From assembly GCA_007135505.1 (NCBI GenBank), contig SLIS01000208.1, positions 1 through 6,707 on the forward strand: a stretch of 6,707 bases of DNA, written 5' to 3'. The stretch comes from Halovivax sp. GTDB lineage: Archaea; Halobacteriota; Halobacteria; Halobacteriales; Natrialbaceae. Numbering within the stretch: the first letter of the stretch is position 1; each line of letters opens with the position of its first letter. The notes below the pieces were generated by a model, which was given only the letters and a program-made list of their open reading frames with translations, had not been told where the DNA came from and did not search any database. The translations under genes were made by a program, and so were the position numbers. Of this stretch, positions 1 to 6,222 are shown piece by piece.

Positions 1-744
1 GTCGAAGGCCGTCCCCGTGGAGAACGGGTGCGGTGCGGTGTCGAGGCGGCCGCGGTTCCAGTCGTACCCGAGGACGTCGAGGACGTCCCGCGAGAGTGCC
101 TCCTGCGTGTCGGCGTCGAACTCGCCGTCGAAGGCGCCGCCGAGCTCGACGTCGCTCTCGGCGATCGCGTCGATCAGCGGGACGAGTTCGTCGCGAAGCC
201 GCTCCAGGACGTGCTCGGCCGTCTCCAGCTCGAGGTAGGGCTCGTACTCCGCGAAGAGGACTTCGTAGGGGTCGGCGTCGGGGTCGACGTGTTCGGCGTA
301 CTCGCGCTTGAGTTCGAGCAGCTTCTCGAGCGTCGGGGCGAACGTCTCGAAGTCGTCTTCCTCCTTGGCTTCCATCCAGACCGGGTGCGCGTTGGCGGTC
401 GTCTCGGAGATCTCCTCGACGAGTTCGCCGGGGACGCTCGTCGCCCGATCGTACTTCCGGCGGACTTCGCGGACGACGGCCGCTTGTTCGTCCGTCAGGT
501 CGTCGTTCGATTCGAGTTCGTCGAGTAGCTCGCCCGTCCGCTCGTCCGTCAGCTCCTCGTGGGAGATCGCCGAGAGCGTCGAGAGCTGAGCGGCCCGGGC
601 GGGGGTGCCCTCCTCGGGCATGACGACCTCCTGGTCCCAGCGGAGGACGCCGCCGGCGGCCGAGACGTTCGTGATGCGTTTGACGCGCGAGACGAGTTCC
701 TCGTAGGCGTCGGTCGCGTCGTGCTGTCGGTGATCTGTCGCCAT
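1..744 (-). CDS. M32 family metallocarboxypeptidase (Taq/Pfu type), C-terminal half missing at window edge
   Basis: Reading the minus strand from ATG at 744 gives 248 codons without a stop, ending off the left edge. The frame has a TAG directly before the ATG (745-747), so this is the first possible start. The product resembles M32 zinc carboxypeptidases, which remove single C-terminal residues from peptides in the cytoplasm. Visible family marks are the N-terminal helical segment with W36-D37-Q38, then M42-P43 and R50, as in the family's WDQ-x(3)-MP signature, a long acidic helical region with charged heptad-like stretches (about 60-170), and the HPF motif at 239-241 followed by S-T-G. The DxRxT and HExxH zinc motifs lie beyond the window. 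Family members are about 500 residues, so roughly half is present. Codon use is typical of the window: 9 of the first 83 codons end in A or T. It is divergent from the toxin-antitoxin pair. Family assignment is firm; substrate range is not visible. Confidence 0.9.
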   Translation of the reverse strand, partial: MATDHRQHDATDAYEELVSRVKRITNVSAAGGVLRWDQEVVMPEEGTPARAAQLSTLSAISHEELTDERTGELLDELESNDDLTDEQAAVVREVRRKYDRATSVPGELVEEISETTANAHPVWMEAKEEDDFETFAPTLEKLLELKREYAEHVDPDADPYEVLFAEYEPYLELETAEHVLERLRDELVPLIDAIAESDVELGGAFDGEFDADTQEALSRDVLDVLGYDWNRGRLDTAPHPFSTGTAFD

Positions 745-770
745 CTACACGGAGTAAGCGGGGGCGTGCC

Positions 771-783
771 TATCAAGTACTTG
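771..783 (-). promoter_or_regulatory. Candidate box A (TATA) promoter of the M32 gene
   Basis: On the minus strand the sequence CAAGTACTTGATA lies with its last base 27 nt before the ATG at 744. An AT-rich element at this distance is what an archaeal TATA box giving a leaderless or nearly leaderless transcript would look like. The first ten bases (774-783) are a perfect palindrome, which could be chance or a regulator site. This was assigned by eye only. Confidence 0.4.
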
Positions 784-801
784 GTTCCGGGTCTCGGAAC
801 C
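783..801. repeat. Short inverted repeat upstream of the M32 promoter
   Basis: GGTTCCG (783-789) and CGGAACC (795-801) are perfect 7-bp inverted arms around a 5-nt centre. The element abuts the candidate TATA box of the M32 gene, on its upstream side, and shares one base with the 774-783 palindrome. That position fits a binding site for a dimeric regulator of that gene. No regulator is identified, and a chance hairpin in GC-rich DNA is possible. Confidence 0.35.
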
Positions 802-868
802 GCTGGCGGGCTGGTTTCATATCCCGTGAGCGAAGCGGTCCGGTTCAATTGCTTGCAGCGGCCACCTG

Positions 869-888
869 CTAGTGTGACGACACACTAG
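869..888. promoter_or_regulatory. Perfect 8-bp inverted repeat, probable operator of the vapBC operon
   Basis: CTAGTGTG (869-876), spacer ACGA (877-880), and CACACTAG (881-888) form a perfect 20-bp dyad that ends 31 bp before the antitoxin ATG. It lies directly against the AT-rich stretch that is the best TATA-box candidate. AbrB-fold antitoxins bind palindromes at their own promoters and repress them together with the toxin, so autoregulation is the natural reading. The dyad itself is seen directly; its role is inferred. Confidence 0.7.
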
Positions 889-896
889 ATTTTTCA
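886..896 (+). promoter_or_regulatory. Candidate TATA box of vapBC
   Basis: TAGATTTTTCA is the only AT-rich run close to the antitoxin gene. It lies about 24-34 nt before the ATG at 920, the distance expected for leaderless archaeal transcription. It overlaps the right end of the inverted repeat at 869-888, so a protein on the dyad would block TBP/TFB binding. There is no clear Shine-Dalgarno sequence before the ATG, which agrees with a leaderless mRNA. Confidence 0.45.
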
Positions 897-919
897 CAGC
901 GACGATCTAATTCGTAGCC

Positions 920-1171
920 ATGAGTACCGACCGCATCGACGCCGAAAGCAAGGTGTCGGGAAACCAGGCGAACATTCCCGCACGAATTCGGCGCGAACTC
1001 GGAATCGACGACGGTGATCAGCTTCGGTGGCACCTCGAAGACGATGGGCGTCTCTGTGTGCAGGTCGTCCAGCAGAAAACGGGAACGTTCGCCGAATTCG
1101 ACGGGTACGAGGGTGAACGGACGACTGATGTGACTACTGAACACGACGCATGGGGCGTCGACGTCGAGTAA
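920..1171 (+). CDS. vapB: AbrB/MazE/SpoVT-fold antitoxin, VapB type
   Basis: This 83-residue protein starts at the first ATG after an in-frame TAA at 908-910. Residues about 6-50 fit the swapped-hairpin AbrB fold: K11-V12-S13, then the N-I-P-A-R-I-R segment at 18-24, R25-E26-L27-G28-I29 and the D30-x-G32-D33 turn, as in SpoVT/AbrB DNA-binding domains. The C-terminal part (about 55-83) is acidic and poor in predicted structure, as expected of the segment that wraps around and inhibits a toxin. Its stop codon is followed immediately by the ATG of a PIN-domain gene, so the two are almost certainly co-transcribed and translationally coupled. An upstream 20-bp dyad suggests autorepression. By hand count 27 of 83 codons end in A or T, against 9 of the first 83 in the neighbouring M32 gene, a sign of foreign or recent origin. 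A stand-alone AbrB regulator is unlikely given the partner. Confidence 0.87.
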   Translation: MSTDRIDAESKVSGNQANIPARIRRELGIDDGDQLRWHLEDDGRLCVQVVQQKTGTFAEFDGYEGERTTDVTTEHDAWGVDVE

Positions 1172-1606
1172 ATGTCACGCGCACTGATCGATACGTCAGT
1201 TCTCTTTGCAGCAACGTACCGACGAGATACCGCACACGACGATGCGCTCCCGATTCTCCGTGGAATCGACGACGGATCACTCCCGGATGCGGTCGTCCTC
1301 GATTACGTTCTCGCGGAAACGCTCAACGGCCTCGCGACTCACGCCAGCCACGATGCAGCTGTCGACCTCCTCGATCGAATCGAAGAAAACACTCGCTTCC
1401 ACATAGACGCGCTCAACGCGGACGCTCTCGCGACGGGGAAAGTACTATTCAGGCGACACGTGCCACTCTCGTTCGTCGATGCCTGCCTCGTCGCGTACAT
1501 GCGGACGGAGGGACTGGACTATATCTACGCGTTCGACGACGATTTCGACGCTGCCGACGGCATGTACCGACTCGATACGGCGACTAATCCGTTCGATCCT
1601 GACTGA
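1172..1606 (+). CDS. vapC: PIN-domain ribonuclease toxin, VapC type
   Basis: The product is 144 residues, the usual size of VapC toxins, which are Mg-dependent endoribonucleases that cut tRNA or rRNA when freed from the antitoxin. The PIN active-site acids are in place: D7 in the opening L-I-D-T-S motif, E49 in L-A-E-T, D103 in S-F-V-D-A, and the acidic cluster D122-D124/D126 in a F-D-D-D-F-D segment. The ATG directly follows the stop of the antitoxin gene (TAA then ATG, no gap) and no good Shine-Dalgarno sequence is visible, so translation probably depends on re-initiation. This ties toxin output to antitoxin synthesis. The gene ends 52 bp before the convergent M20 gene. Like vapB it uses many A- or T-ending codons. 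No active-site loss is seen, so the toxin should be functional. The RNA target cannot be read from the sequence. Confidence 0.9.
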   Translation: MSRALIDTSVLFAATYRRDTAHDDALPILRGIDDGSLPDAVVLDYVLAETLNGLATHASHDAAVDLLDRIEENTRFHIDALNADALATGKVLFRRHVPLSFVDACLVAYMRTEGLDYIYAFDDDFDAADGMYRLDTATNPFDPD

Positions 1607-1658
1607 TTGCGGGTGTGTTATCGCCGGCCGGCTGGGCTTTCGGACCGACCTGGATCGA

Positions 1659-2753
1659 CTACGGCTCCCACTCCTCCAGCACGTCCCGATAGATCTCCCG
1701 ACACCGCTCAAGCACGTCGATCGAGACGCTCTCGCTCGCGGTGTGGGCTTCGCCCGGTTCGGCCGGGCCGCAGATCACGCACGCCGTACCGGCCCGGTCG
1801 GCCAGCCAGCCGGCGTCGGTCGCGTGCGGCTTCGTGACGTGTGCCGGTTCCGGGTCTCCGCGCCGATCGTGAACCGACCGCACAGCCGAGAGCACCGTCT
1901 CGGCGAACGCGTCGTCCGTACAGCGCATCGGCGGCAGGTCCTGGTCGACGCTCCACTCGACGCCGTCGATCGACTCGATGCGCTCCAAGGCGGCCCGCTC
2001 GCCGGGGACGGTTCGCTCGTCGACGGTGATCGTACACCGCTCCGGGACGACGTTCCAGGCCGACCCGCCCTCGATCTCGGTCACGACGAGACTTCCCATC
2101 AGCTCCTCGCCCGCGACCGTCACCGACGGGACGGACAGCTCCCGCAGCGCGTCCACGGCGTCGGTCGCCCGGTAGATCGCGTTGGTCCCCGCCTCCGGCT
2201 CGCTCGCGTGTGCCGCGTCGCCGCTGGCGACGAGCGTACTCGCCCGCCGACCCTTGTGGGCGACGACGACGTCCGTGACCCCGGGTTTCGAGTAGTTCGT
2301 CGATCCCTCGCACACGACCGCCACGTCGGGGGCGAAACCGTTCTCGATCGCGTGGCGGGCTCCCTCGCCGCCGACCTCCTCGCCGACGAAGCTCGCGAAG
2401 ACGAGTTCGCCTGCGGGCTCTGCATCGCGGAAGGCGACTGCTGCGGCCGCGACGGCGCCCTTCATGTCGGCCGTCCCCCGGCCGTAGAGCCGGCCATCGC
2501 GTTCTTCGACGACGTACTCGTCATCGTCCGTCACCTGCGATTCGTCCGGCGGGACGACGTCGTGGTGGCCCACGATTGCCAGCGATCGCCCGCCCGACGC
2601 GCCGCGGCGAGCGATAACGTTGCCGACCGAGTCGCGGGTGACTGACGCGTCCGTCTCCTCGCGAAGCCAGCGCTCGATCGCGTCCCCGGCGGCCGTCTCG
2701 TCTGCGTGACTCGGAATCGCGACCAGCTCGCGCGTGAGCGATGTGACGGTCAT
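1659..2753 (-). CDS. M20 family metallopeptidase (DapE/ArgE/CPG2-like deacylase or dipeptidase)
   Basis: This complete 364-residue protein is close to the usual length of M20 enzymes, which use two zinc ions to hydrolyse amide bonds of N-acyl amino acids or small peptides in the cytoplasm. The metal and catalytic set can be read: H63-x-D65 in G-H-H-D-V-V-P, D96 in G-R-G-T-A-D-M-K-G (91-99), catalytic E125 and metal-binding E126 in G-E-E-V-G-G (124-129), E149 in C-E-G, and H337 in A-H-T near the C-terminus. The stretch of about 165-275 is the expected inserted lid or dimerisation domain. A GAGGG sequence (2761-2765) stands 7 nt before the ATG. Haloarchaea carry several such genes that are often annotated as succinyl-diaminopimelate desuccinylase or acetylornithine deacetylase, but most paralogues have unknown substrates, so no symbol is given. 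It is divergent from the RimK-like fusion gene across 110 bp, which may point to joint regulation. Confidence 0.9.
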   Translation of the reverse strand: MTVTSLTRELVAIPSHADETAAGDAIERWLREETDASVTRDSVGNVIARRGASGGRSLAIVGHHDVVPPDESQVTDDDEYVVEERDGRLYGRGTADMKGAVAAAAVAFRDAEPAGELVFASFVGEEVGGEGARHAIENGFAPDVAVVCEGSTNYSKPGVTDVVVAHKGRRASTLVASGDAAHASEPEAGTNAIYRATDAVDALRELSVPSVTVAGEELMGSLVVTEIEGGSAWNVVPERCTITVDERTVPGERAALERIESIDGVEWSVDQDLPPMRCTDDAFAETVLSAVRSVHDRRGDPEPAHVTKPHATDAGWLADRAGTACVICGPAEPGEAHTASESVSIDVLERCREIYRDVLEEWEP

Positions 2754-2760
2754 GCATCGA

Positions 2761-2765
2761 CCCTC
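2761..2765 (-). promoter_or_regulatory. Shine-Dalgarno-like site of the M20 gene
   Basis: The minus strand reads GAGGG 7 nt before the ATG at 2753, complementary to the CCUC-rich 3' end of haloarchaeal 16S rRNA. It supports 2753 as the start and suggests a leadered mRNA, in contrast to the likely leaderless genes nearby. Confidence 0.4.
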
Positions 2766-2832
2766 GACAGCCCCGACCGTAGCTGTTGTGGACCGGCCGG
2801 ACTCGGAGGCCGTTCGCCCGTTACCTGGTCGG

Positions 2833-2840
2833 ATTTCATG
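2833..2840 (+). promoter_or_regulatory. Weak candidate TATA box of the ATP-grasp fusion gene
   Basis: ATTTCATG is the only AT-rich stretch in the 110-bp divergent region and lies about 24-31 nt before the ATG at 2864. It is a poor match to a TATA consensus, and the rest of the region (2754-2832) is GC-rich with no other clear promoter. The call rests only on spacing and composition. Confidence 0.3.
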
Positions 2841-2849
2841 TAGCGTCCC

Positions 2850-2854
2850 GGTGA
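2850..2854 (+). promoter_or_regulatory. Possible Shine-Dalgarno site of the ATP-grasp fusion gene
   Basis: GGTGA matches the part of the haloarchaeal Shine-Dalgarno consensus that pairs with UCACC in the 16S rRNA tail. It lies 9 nt before the ATG at 2864 and overlaps the in-frame TGA at 2852-2854 that fixes the earliest possible start of the gene. Confidence 0.3.
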
Positions 2855-2863
2855 GTACTCCCC

Positions 2864-4201
2864 ATGGGTTCGGAATCCGTCCGCGTCGGCGTCCTGAGCC
2901 TCCACGACAGCAAGGAGTCGAAGGCGATCTGTAACGCCGTCGAGGCGCTCGGACACGAGCCCGAGTGGTTGCGCCGGGAGAACACGCTCGTGCGCTTTGC
3001 CGACGAACGGGTCCGACTCGACCCGGACGTGGACATCGTGGCGAATCGGTTACTCCTCTCGAACACGCCGCAACCGGCCGAACACCTCGGCGTGGCGGAG
3101 ACGATCGCGGCGGTTCGGCCGATGCTCAACGAACCCCACGCGACGGCGATCGCCGCGCACAAAATCGCGAGTGCGACCCGGCTCGTCGAGGCCGGCCTCC
3201 GCGTTCCGGAGACCGTCTTCGCGCTGGACGGGCCCCTCCTCAATCGCCATCGGGAGCGGTTCGGACCCGAAGCCGTGTACAAGACCGCGGTCGGGACCCA
3301 CGGGGGCGGCGCCTGGAAGGTCGACACGAGCGACGTGCTCAGCCCGCTGGTGGGTCAGCGACGCGCGTTCTTGCAGGAACTCGTGGGCCTGGAGGGTCGA
3401 ACGCCCCGCGACCTGCGCGTGTACGTCGTCGACGGGGAGGCCGTCGCCGCGATGCTGCGATACGCCGCGGAATCCGACTGGCGGACGAACGTGGCACGCG
3501 GCGGGTCGGTCGCCGACGCGACCGACTCGATCCCCGACCGGGTCGCCGACATGGCCTGTGAGGCGACGGCGGTGCTGGGGCTCGACTACGCCGGCGTCGA
3601 CCTCATCGAGGGGGCCGACGGCTGGTACGTCCTCGAGGTGAATCCGACCGCGGGATTCCGCGGGTTGTACAGAGCCACCGGGTACAGTCCCGCCCCGGCG
3701 ATCGCGAGGCTGGCGATCGAGCGGGCTGGCGTCGACGTCGACGGAGACCGTGTGGCGGAGCTTTCGGCGACGCTCGACGACTCCACCCCGACCTGTATGC
3801 CGACGCTGTCGGCGACCAGCTTCGAGGAGCGCGTGGTGATCGGCCTCACCGAGCGGATCGTCGTCAGCGGCACCAAGGGAAACGAGACCGTTGTCGGGAA
3901 GTGCGACTCCGGGGCCGCCCGGACGTCCATCGACCTCCAACTCGCTGCAGACATCGGCGCCGGCCCGATACACACCGTCAGCAGGGTCCGTTCCGGCTCG
4001 CGGGCCAGCGGGCGGTCGCGACCGGTCGTCGACCTCGTCCTCGGAATCGCCGGGACCCAGCACACCGTCGAGGCGAACATCGAGGACCGCTCGCACATGA
4101 CGTATCCGCTACTGCTCGGACGTGACGTTTTGAAACACTACCACCTCGACGTGACCAGACGGGTCGAGAACGAATCCCGGCCCCCGCTCGACGAGGAGTG
4201 A
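2864..4201 (+). CDS. RimK-type ATP-grasp ligase fused to a RimB-like retropepsin/'zinc protease' domain
   Basis: The 445-residue protein starts at the first ATG after an in-frame TGA (2852-2854). Residues about 5-95 form a pre-ATP-grasp domain. Residues about 96-290 form a RimK-like ATP-grasp fold: K100 in the A-H-K-I segment, K140 in V-Y-K-T, a G-rich loop G144-T-H-G-G-G149, the D-L-R-V-Y-V segment with V-D-G-E (183-192), R199, and metal ligands D246, E258 and N260 in the E-V-N-P-T-A-G-F motif. This family adds glutamate to a carboxyl end, as in RimK on ribosomal protein S6, CofF on coenzyme F420, MptN on tetrahydromethanopterin and LysX on a carrier protein. Residues about 322-432 fit the RimB-like family annotated as ATP-dependent zinc protease, with a retropepsin-like active site: G327-L-T-E330, the D348-S-G-A-A-R-T motif and the closing L-L-G-R-D421. 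In bacteria RimB is a separate gene beside rimK. Substrate is unknown; the two-domain reading is secure. Confidence 0.85.
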   Translation: MGSESVRVGVLSLHDSKESKAICNAVEALGHEPEWLRRENTLVRFADERVRLDPDVDIVANRLLLSNTPQPAEHLGVAETIAAVRPMLNEPHATAIAAHKIASATRLVEAGLRVPETVFALDGPLLNRHRERFGPEAVYKTAVGTHGGGAWKVDTSDVLSPLVGQRRAFLQELVGLEGRTPRDLRVYVVDGEAVAAMLRYAAESDWRTNVARGGSVADATDSIPDRVADMACEATAVLGLDYAGVDLIEGADGWYVLEVNPTAGFRGLYRATGYSPAPAIARLAIERAGVDVDGDRVAELSATLDDSTPTCMPTLSATSFEERVVIGLTERIVVSGTKGNETVVGKCDSGAARTSIDLQLAADIGAGPIHTVSRVRSGSRASGRSRPVVDLVLGIAGTQHTVEANIEDRSHMTYPLLLGRDVLKHYHLDVTRRVENESRPPLDEE

Positions 4202-4294
4202 GTCCGTGGGTGCCGGTCGAATCCCGCCGCATCTTCGTGTGCCGTGGTCCCGAACGCCAGTGAGTGCAGCGTTTTCGGCCCCGCTCTTGAACAC

Positions 4295-4302
4295 CCTTAT
4301 TG
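4295..4302 (+). promoter_or_regulatory. Candidate TATA box of the PINA gene
   Basis: CTTATTGT lies about 24-31 nt before the ATG at 4326 and is preceded by ACAC, as in haloarchaeal BRE/TATA promoters that yield leaderless or nearly leaderless mRNAs. A GGAG at 4311-4314, 11 nt before the ATG, could serve as a Shine-Dalgarno site if transcription begins further upstream. Its presence supports 4326, rather than the further upstream in-frame start at 4206, as the true start. Confidence 0.55.
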
Positions 4303-4325
4303 TCGTCGGGGGAGCAGTATGCCGT

Positions 4326-6206
4326 ATGAATGTCGTGCCGGATACGAGCGTGGTCATCGACGGCCGCGTCTCCGCGTCGGTCGAGGACGGGACCTTCGCG
4401 GGAGAGACGATCGCAGTCCCGGAAGCCGTCGTGGCCGAACTCGAGGCGCAGGCTAACGACGGCCTCGACAGCGGCTGGGAGGGCCTCGCCGAACTCGACC
4501 GCCTGGCGAGCCTGGCCGAGGACGGAACGATCGACCTCGAGTACATCGGTGAGCGCCCGACAGCCGGCGAGCGCGGCCGGGCGACCGAGGGCGAGATTGA
4601 CGCGCTGATCCGCGATCTGGCGGAGGAACTCGGCGGAACGTTCCTCACGAGCGACGTCGTCCAGGCCGAGGTCGCGAAGGCGAAGGGCCTGACCGTCGAG
4701 TACATCTCCCCGAAGGCGCGTGCCGTCGAGACGCTCACCATCGAGGAGTTCTTCGACGAGGAGACGATGAGCGTCCACCTGAAGACGGACACGATTCCGA
4801 AGGCCAAACGCGGCTCGCTGGGCGAGATGCGCTTCGAAGAGATCGCCGACGAGCCCACCGACGAGGCGACGATGGACGAGTACGCCCGCGAGGTCGTCGA
4901 CGGCGCAAAGGAGTCGAAAGACGGCTTCATCGAACTCTCGGAGCCGGGCATGAAGATCGTCCAGTTTCGCGACTACCGGATCGCCGTCGCTCGACCGCCC
5001 TTCGCCGACGGGATCGAGGTGACCGCCGTCCGGCCGATCGCCCAGACCGACATCGAGGACTACGAGCACGCCGACGAGCTGAAAGAGCGCCTGCTCGAGC
5101 GCCAGCGTGGCGTCCTCATCTCCGGGTCGCCCGGCGCCGGGAAGTCGACGCTCGCCCAGGCGGTCGCCCGCTACCTCGAGACCCACGACTACGCCGTCAA
5201 GACGATGGAGAAACCCCGCGACCTCCAGGTCGGCCCCGAGATAACGCAGTACACCGCACTCGGCGGTCAGATGGAGAAGACGGCCGACGCGCTCCTGATG
5301 GTGCGACCGGACTACACCATCTACGACGAGGTCAGAAAGACCGACGACTTCGAGGTCTTTGGTGACATGCGCCTCGCAGGCGTCGGCATGATCGGCGTCG
5401 TCCACGCGACGCGACCGATCGACGCCCTCCAGCGGCTCATCGGCCGGGTCGAACTGGGGGTGATCCCGCAGGTCGTCGACACCGTCGTCTTCGTCGAGGC
5501 CGGGATGATCGACACGGTCTACGACGTCCGGACGACGGTGAAGGTTCCCGAGGGACTCACCGAGGAGGACCTCGCCCGGCCGGTCATCCAGGTGACTGAC
5601 TTCCAGACGGGCGTCCCCGCGTACGAGATCTACACGTTCAACCGCCAGGTCGTCACTGTGCCCCTCACGGAGGACGAGGGCGGACCCGGCCAGCGCGAGT
5701 CCGGCGTCGACCGCATCGCGAAGCAGGAGATCGAACGCGAGATCCGCTCGATCGCCCGCGGCTACGTCGACGTCGAGCTCAAGAGCCAGGACCGGGCGGT
5801 CGTCTACGTCGACGACGACGACATCTCGACGGTCATCGGCAAGGGCGGCGGCCGCATCTCCGACGTGGAGAACCGCCTCGGTATCGACATCGACGTTCGA
5901 ACCCACGACGAAAACCCCCACTACGGTAACAGTCCAGGTGCCAGCGGCCGATCGGCCGGCGGGACGCCGGGCGGCGGACAGCAAACCGGCCAGCTCGTCC
6001 AGCCGGAGGTCACCTCCAGACACGTCATCATCCCGGTCGATGGCCACGACGGCGAGACCGTCGAGGTCCGGGCTGACGGCGAGTACCTCTTCACGGCGAC
6101 GGTGAGCCGTGGGGGGGAAATACAGGTGTCTCGTGGCAGCGCGATCGCGGACGAACTGGAGGACGCGATCGACCACACGGAGCCGATCACGGTCGCCGGA
6201 ACGTAG
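4326..6206 (+). CDS. pinA: PINA: PIN domain-PilT/VirB11-like ATPase-KH domain protein (archaeal Holliday-junction ATPase family)
   Basis: This 626-residue protein has the full PINA domain order. An N-terminal PIN domain (about 1-125) shows acidic residues D6 in P-D-T-S, E38 in V-V-A-E-L, D92 and D110 in L-T-S-D. A linker leads to a PilT/VirB11-type RecA-fold ATPase (about 200-460) with Walker A G267-S-P-G-A-G-K-S-T275 and Walker B ending D334-E335. A KH domain (about 480-530) carries V-I-G-K-G-G (503-508). A Gly/Ser-rich linker follows (about 530-562), then a small beta-rich C-terminal segment. In Sulfolobus the homologue forms hexamers, moves Holliday junctions and acts with the resolvase Hjc and helicase Hjm, so a role in recombination and repair is likely here. 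ATG 4326 is chosen because the PIN core starts directly there and a TATA-like element precedes it; the frame stays open upstream to 4206, but that part does not look like protein. The gene follows the ATP-grasp gene by 124 bp with its own promoter. Confidence 0.92.
   Translation: MNVVPDTSVVIDGRVSASVEDGTFAGETIAVPEAVVAELEAQANDGLDSGWEGLAELDRLASLAEDGTIDLEYIGERPTAGERGRATEGEIDALIRDLAEELGGTFLTSDVVQAEVAKAKGLTVEYISPKARAVETLTIEEFFDEETMSVHLKTDTIPKAKRGSLGEMRFEEIADEPTDEATMDEYAREVVDGAKESKDGFIELSEPGMKIVQFRDYRIAVARPPFADGIEVTAVRPIAQTDIEDYEHADELKERLLERQRGVLISGSPGAGKSTLAQAVARYLETHDYAVKTMEKPRDLQVGPEITQYTALGGQMEKTADALLMVRPDYTIYDEVRKTDDFEVFGDMRLAGVGMIGVVHATRPIDALQRLIGRVELGVIPQVVDTVVFVEAGMIDTVYDVRTTVKVPEGLTEEDLARPVIQVTDFQTGVPAYEIYTFNRQVVTVPLTEDEGGPGQRESGVDRIAKQEIEREIRSIARGYVDVELKSQDRAVVYVDDDDISTVIGKGGGRISDVENRLGIDIDVRTHDENPHYGNSPGASGRSAGGTPGGGQQTGQLVQPEVTSRHVIIPVDGHDGETVEVRADGEYLFTATVSRGGEIQVSRGSAIADELEDAIDHTEPITVAGT
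6117..6166 (+). repeat. Direct repeat copy 1, inside the 3' end of the PINA gene
   Basis: This 50-bp stretch encodes residues 598-614 (up to the second base of the last codon's neighbour) near the PINA C-terminus, beginning E-I-Q-V-S-R. It recurs in the same orientation 185 bp downstream with 45 of 50 bases identical. It is the in-gene, presumably functional copy. Confidence 0.85.
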
Positions 6207-6222
6207 CGGGGGATCTGGTGAG

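Noticed and set aside
28..528. A 166-codon plus-strand open frame
   Set aside because: It is antisense to the M32 gene, which shows family motifs, so this is a shadow frame.
797..842. Longer imperfect hairpin (GGAACCGCT with AGCGGTCC)
   Set aside because: The arms are short and mismatched with a long loop, and the word GTGAGCGAAGCGG is of a kind common between haloarchaeal genes; I see no support for an RNA gene.
1623..1632. GCCGGCCGGC palindrome as terminator between vapC and the M20 gene
   Set aside because: It has no loop and can form at most 3 bp with a 4-nt loop, and only a T3 run follows. A GC-only palindrome of this size is likely by chance here.
1479..2645. A 388-codon plus-strand open frame
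   Set aside because: It overlaps vapC and lies antisense to the M20 gene, whose metal-binding motifs are intact; its own translation shows no protein-like features beyond Arg/Asp-rich composition.
4206..4325. Forty-residue N-terminal extension of PINA from an upstream in-frame ATG at 4206
   Set aside because: The PIN fold begins right at the ATG at 4326, the extension is not acidic like the rest, and a TATA-like element lies inside the proposed extension at 4295-4302.
3978..6176. A 732-codon open frame on the minus strand
   Set aside because: It is antisense to PINA and the ATP-grasp gene, has no recognisable domain, and is the type of long shadow frame expected opposite GC-rich haloarchaeal genes.
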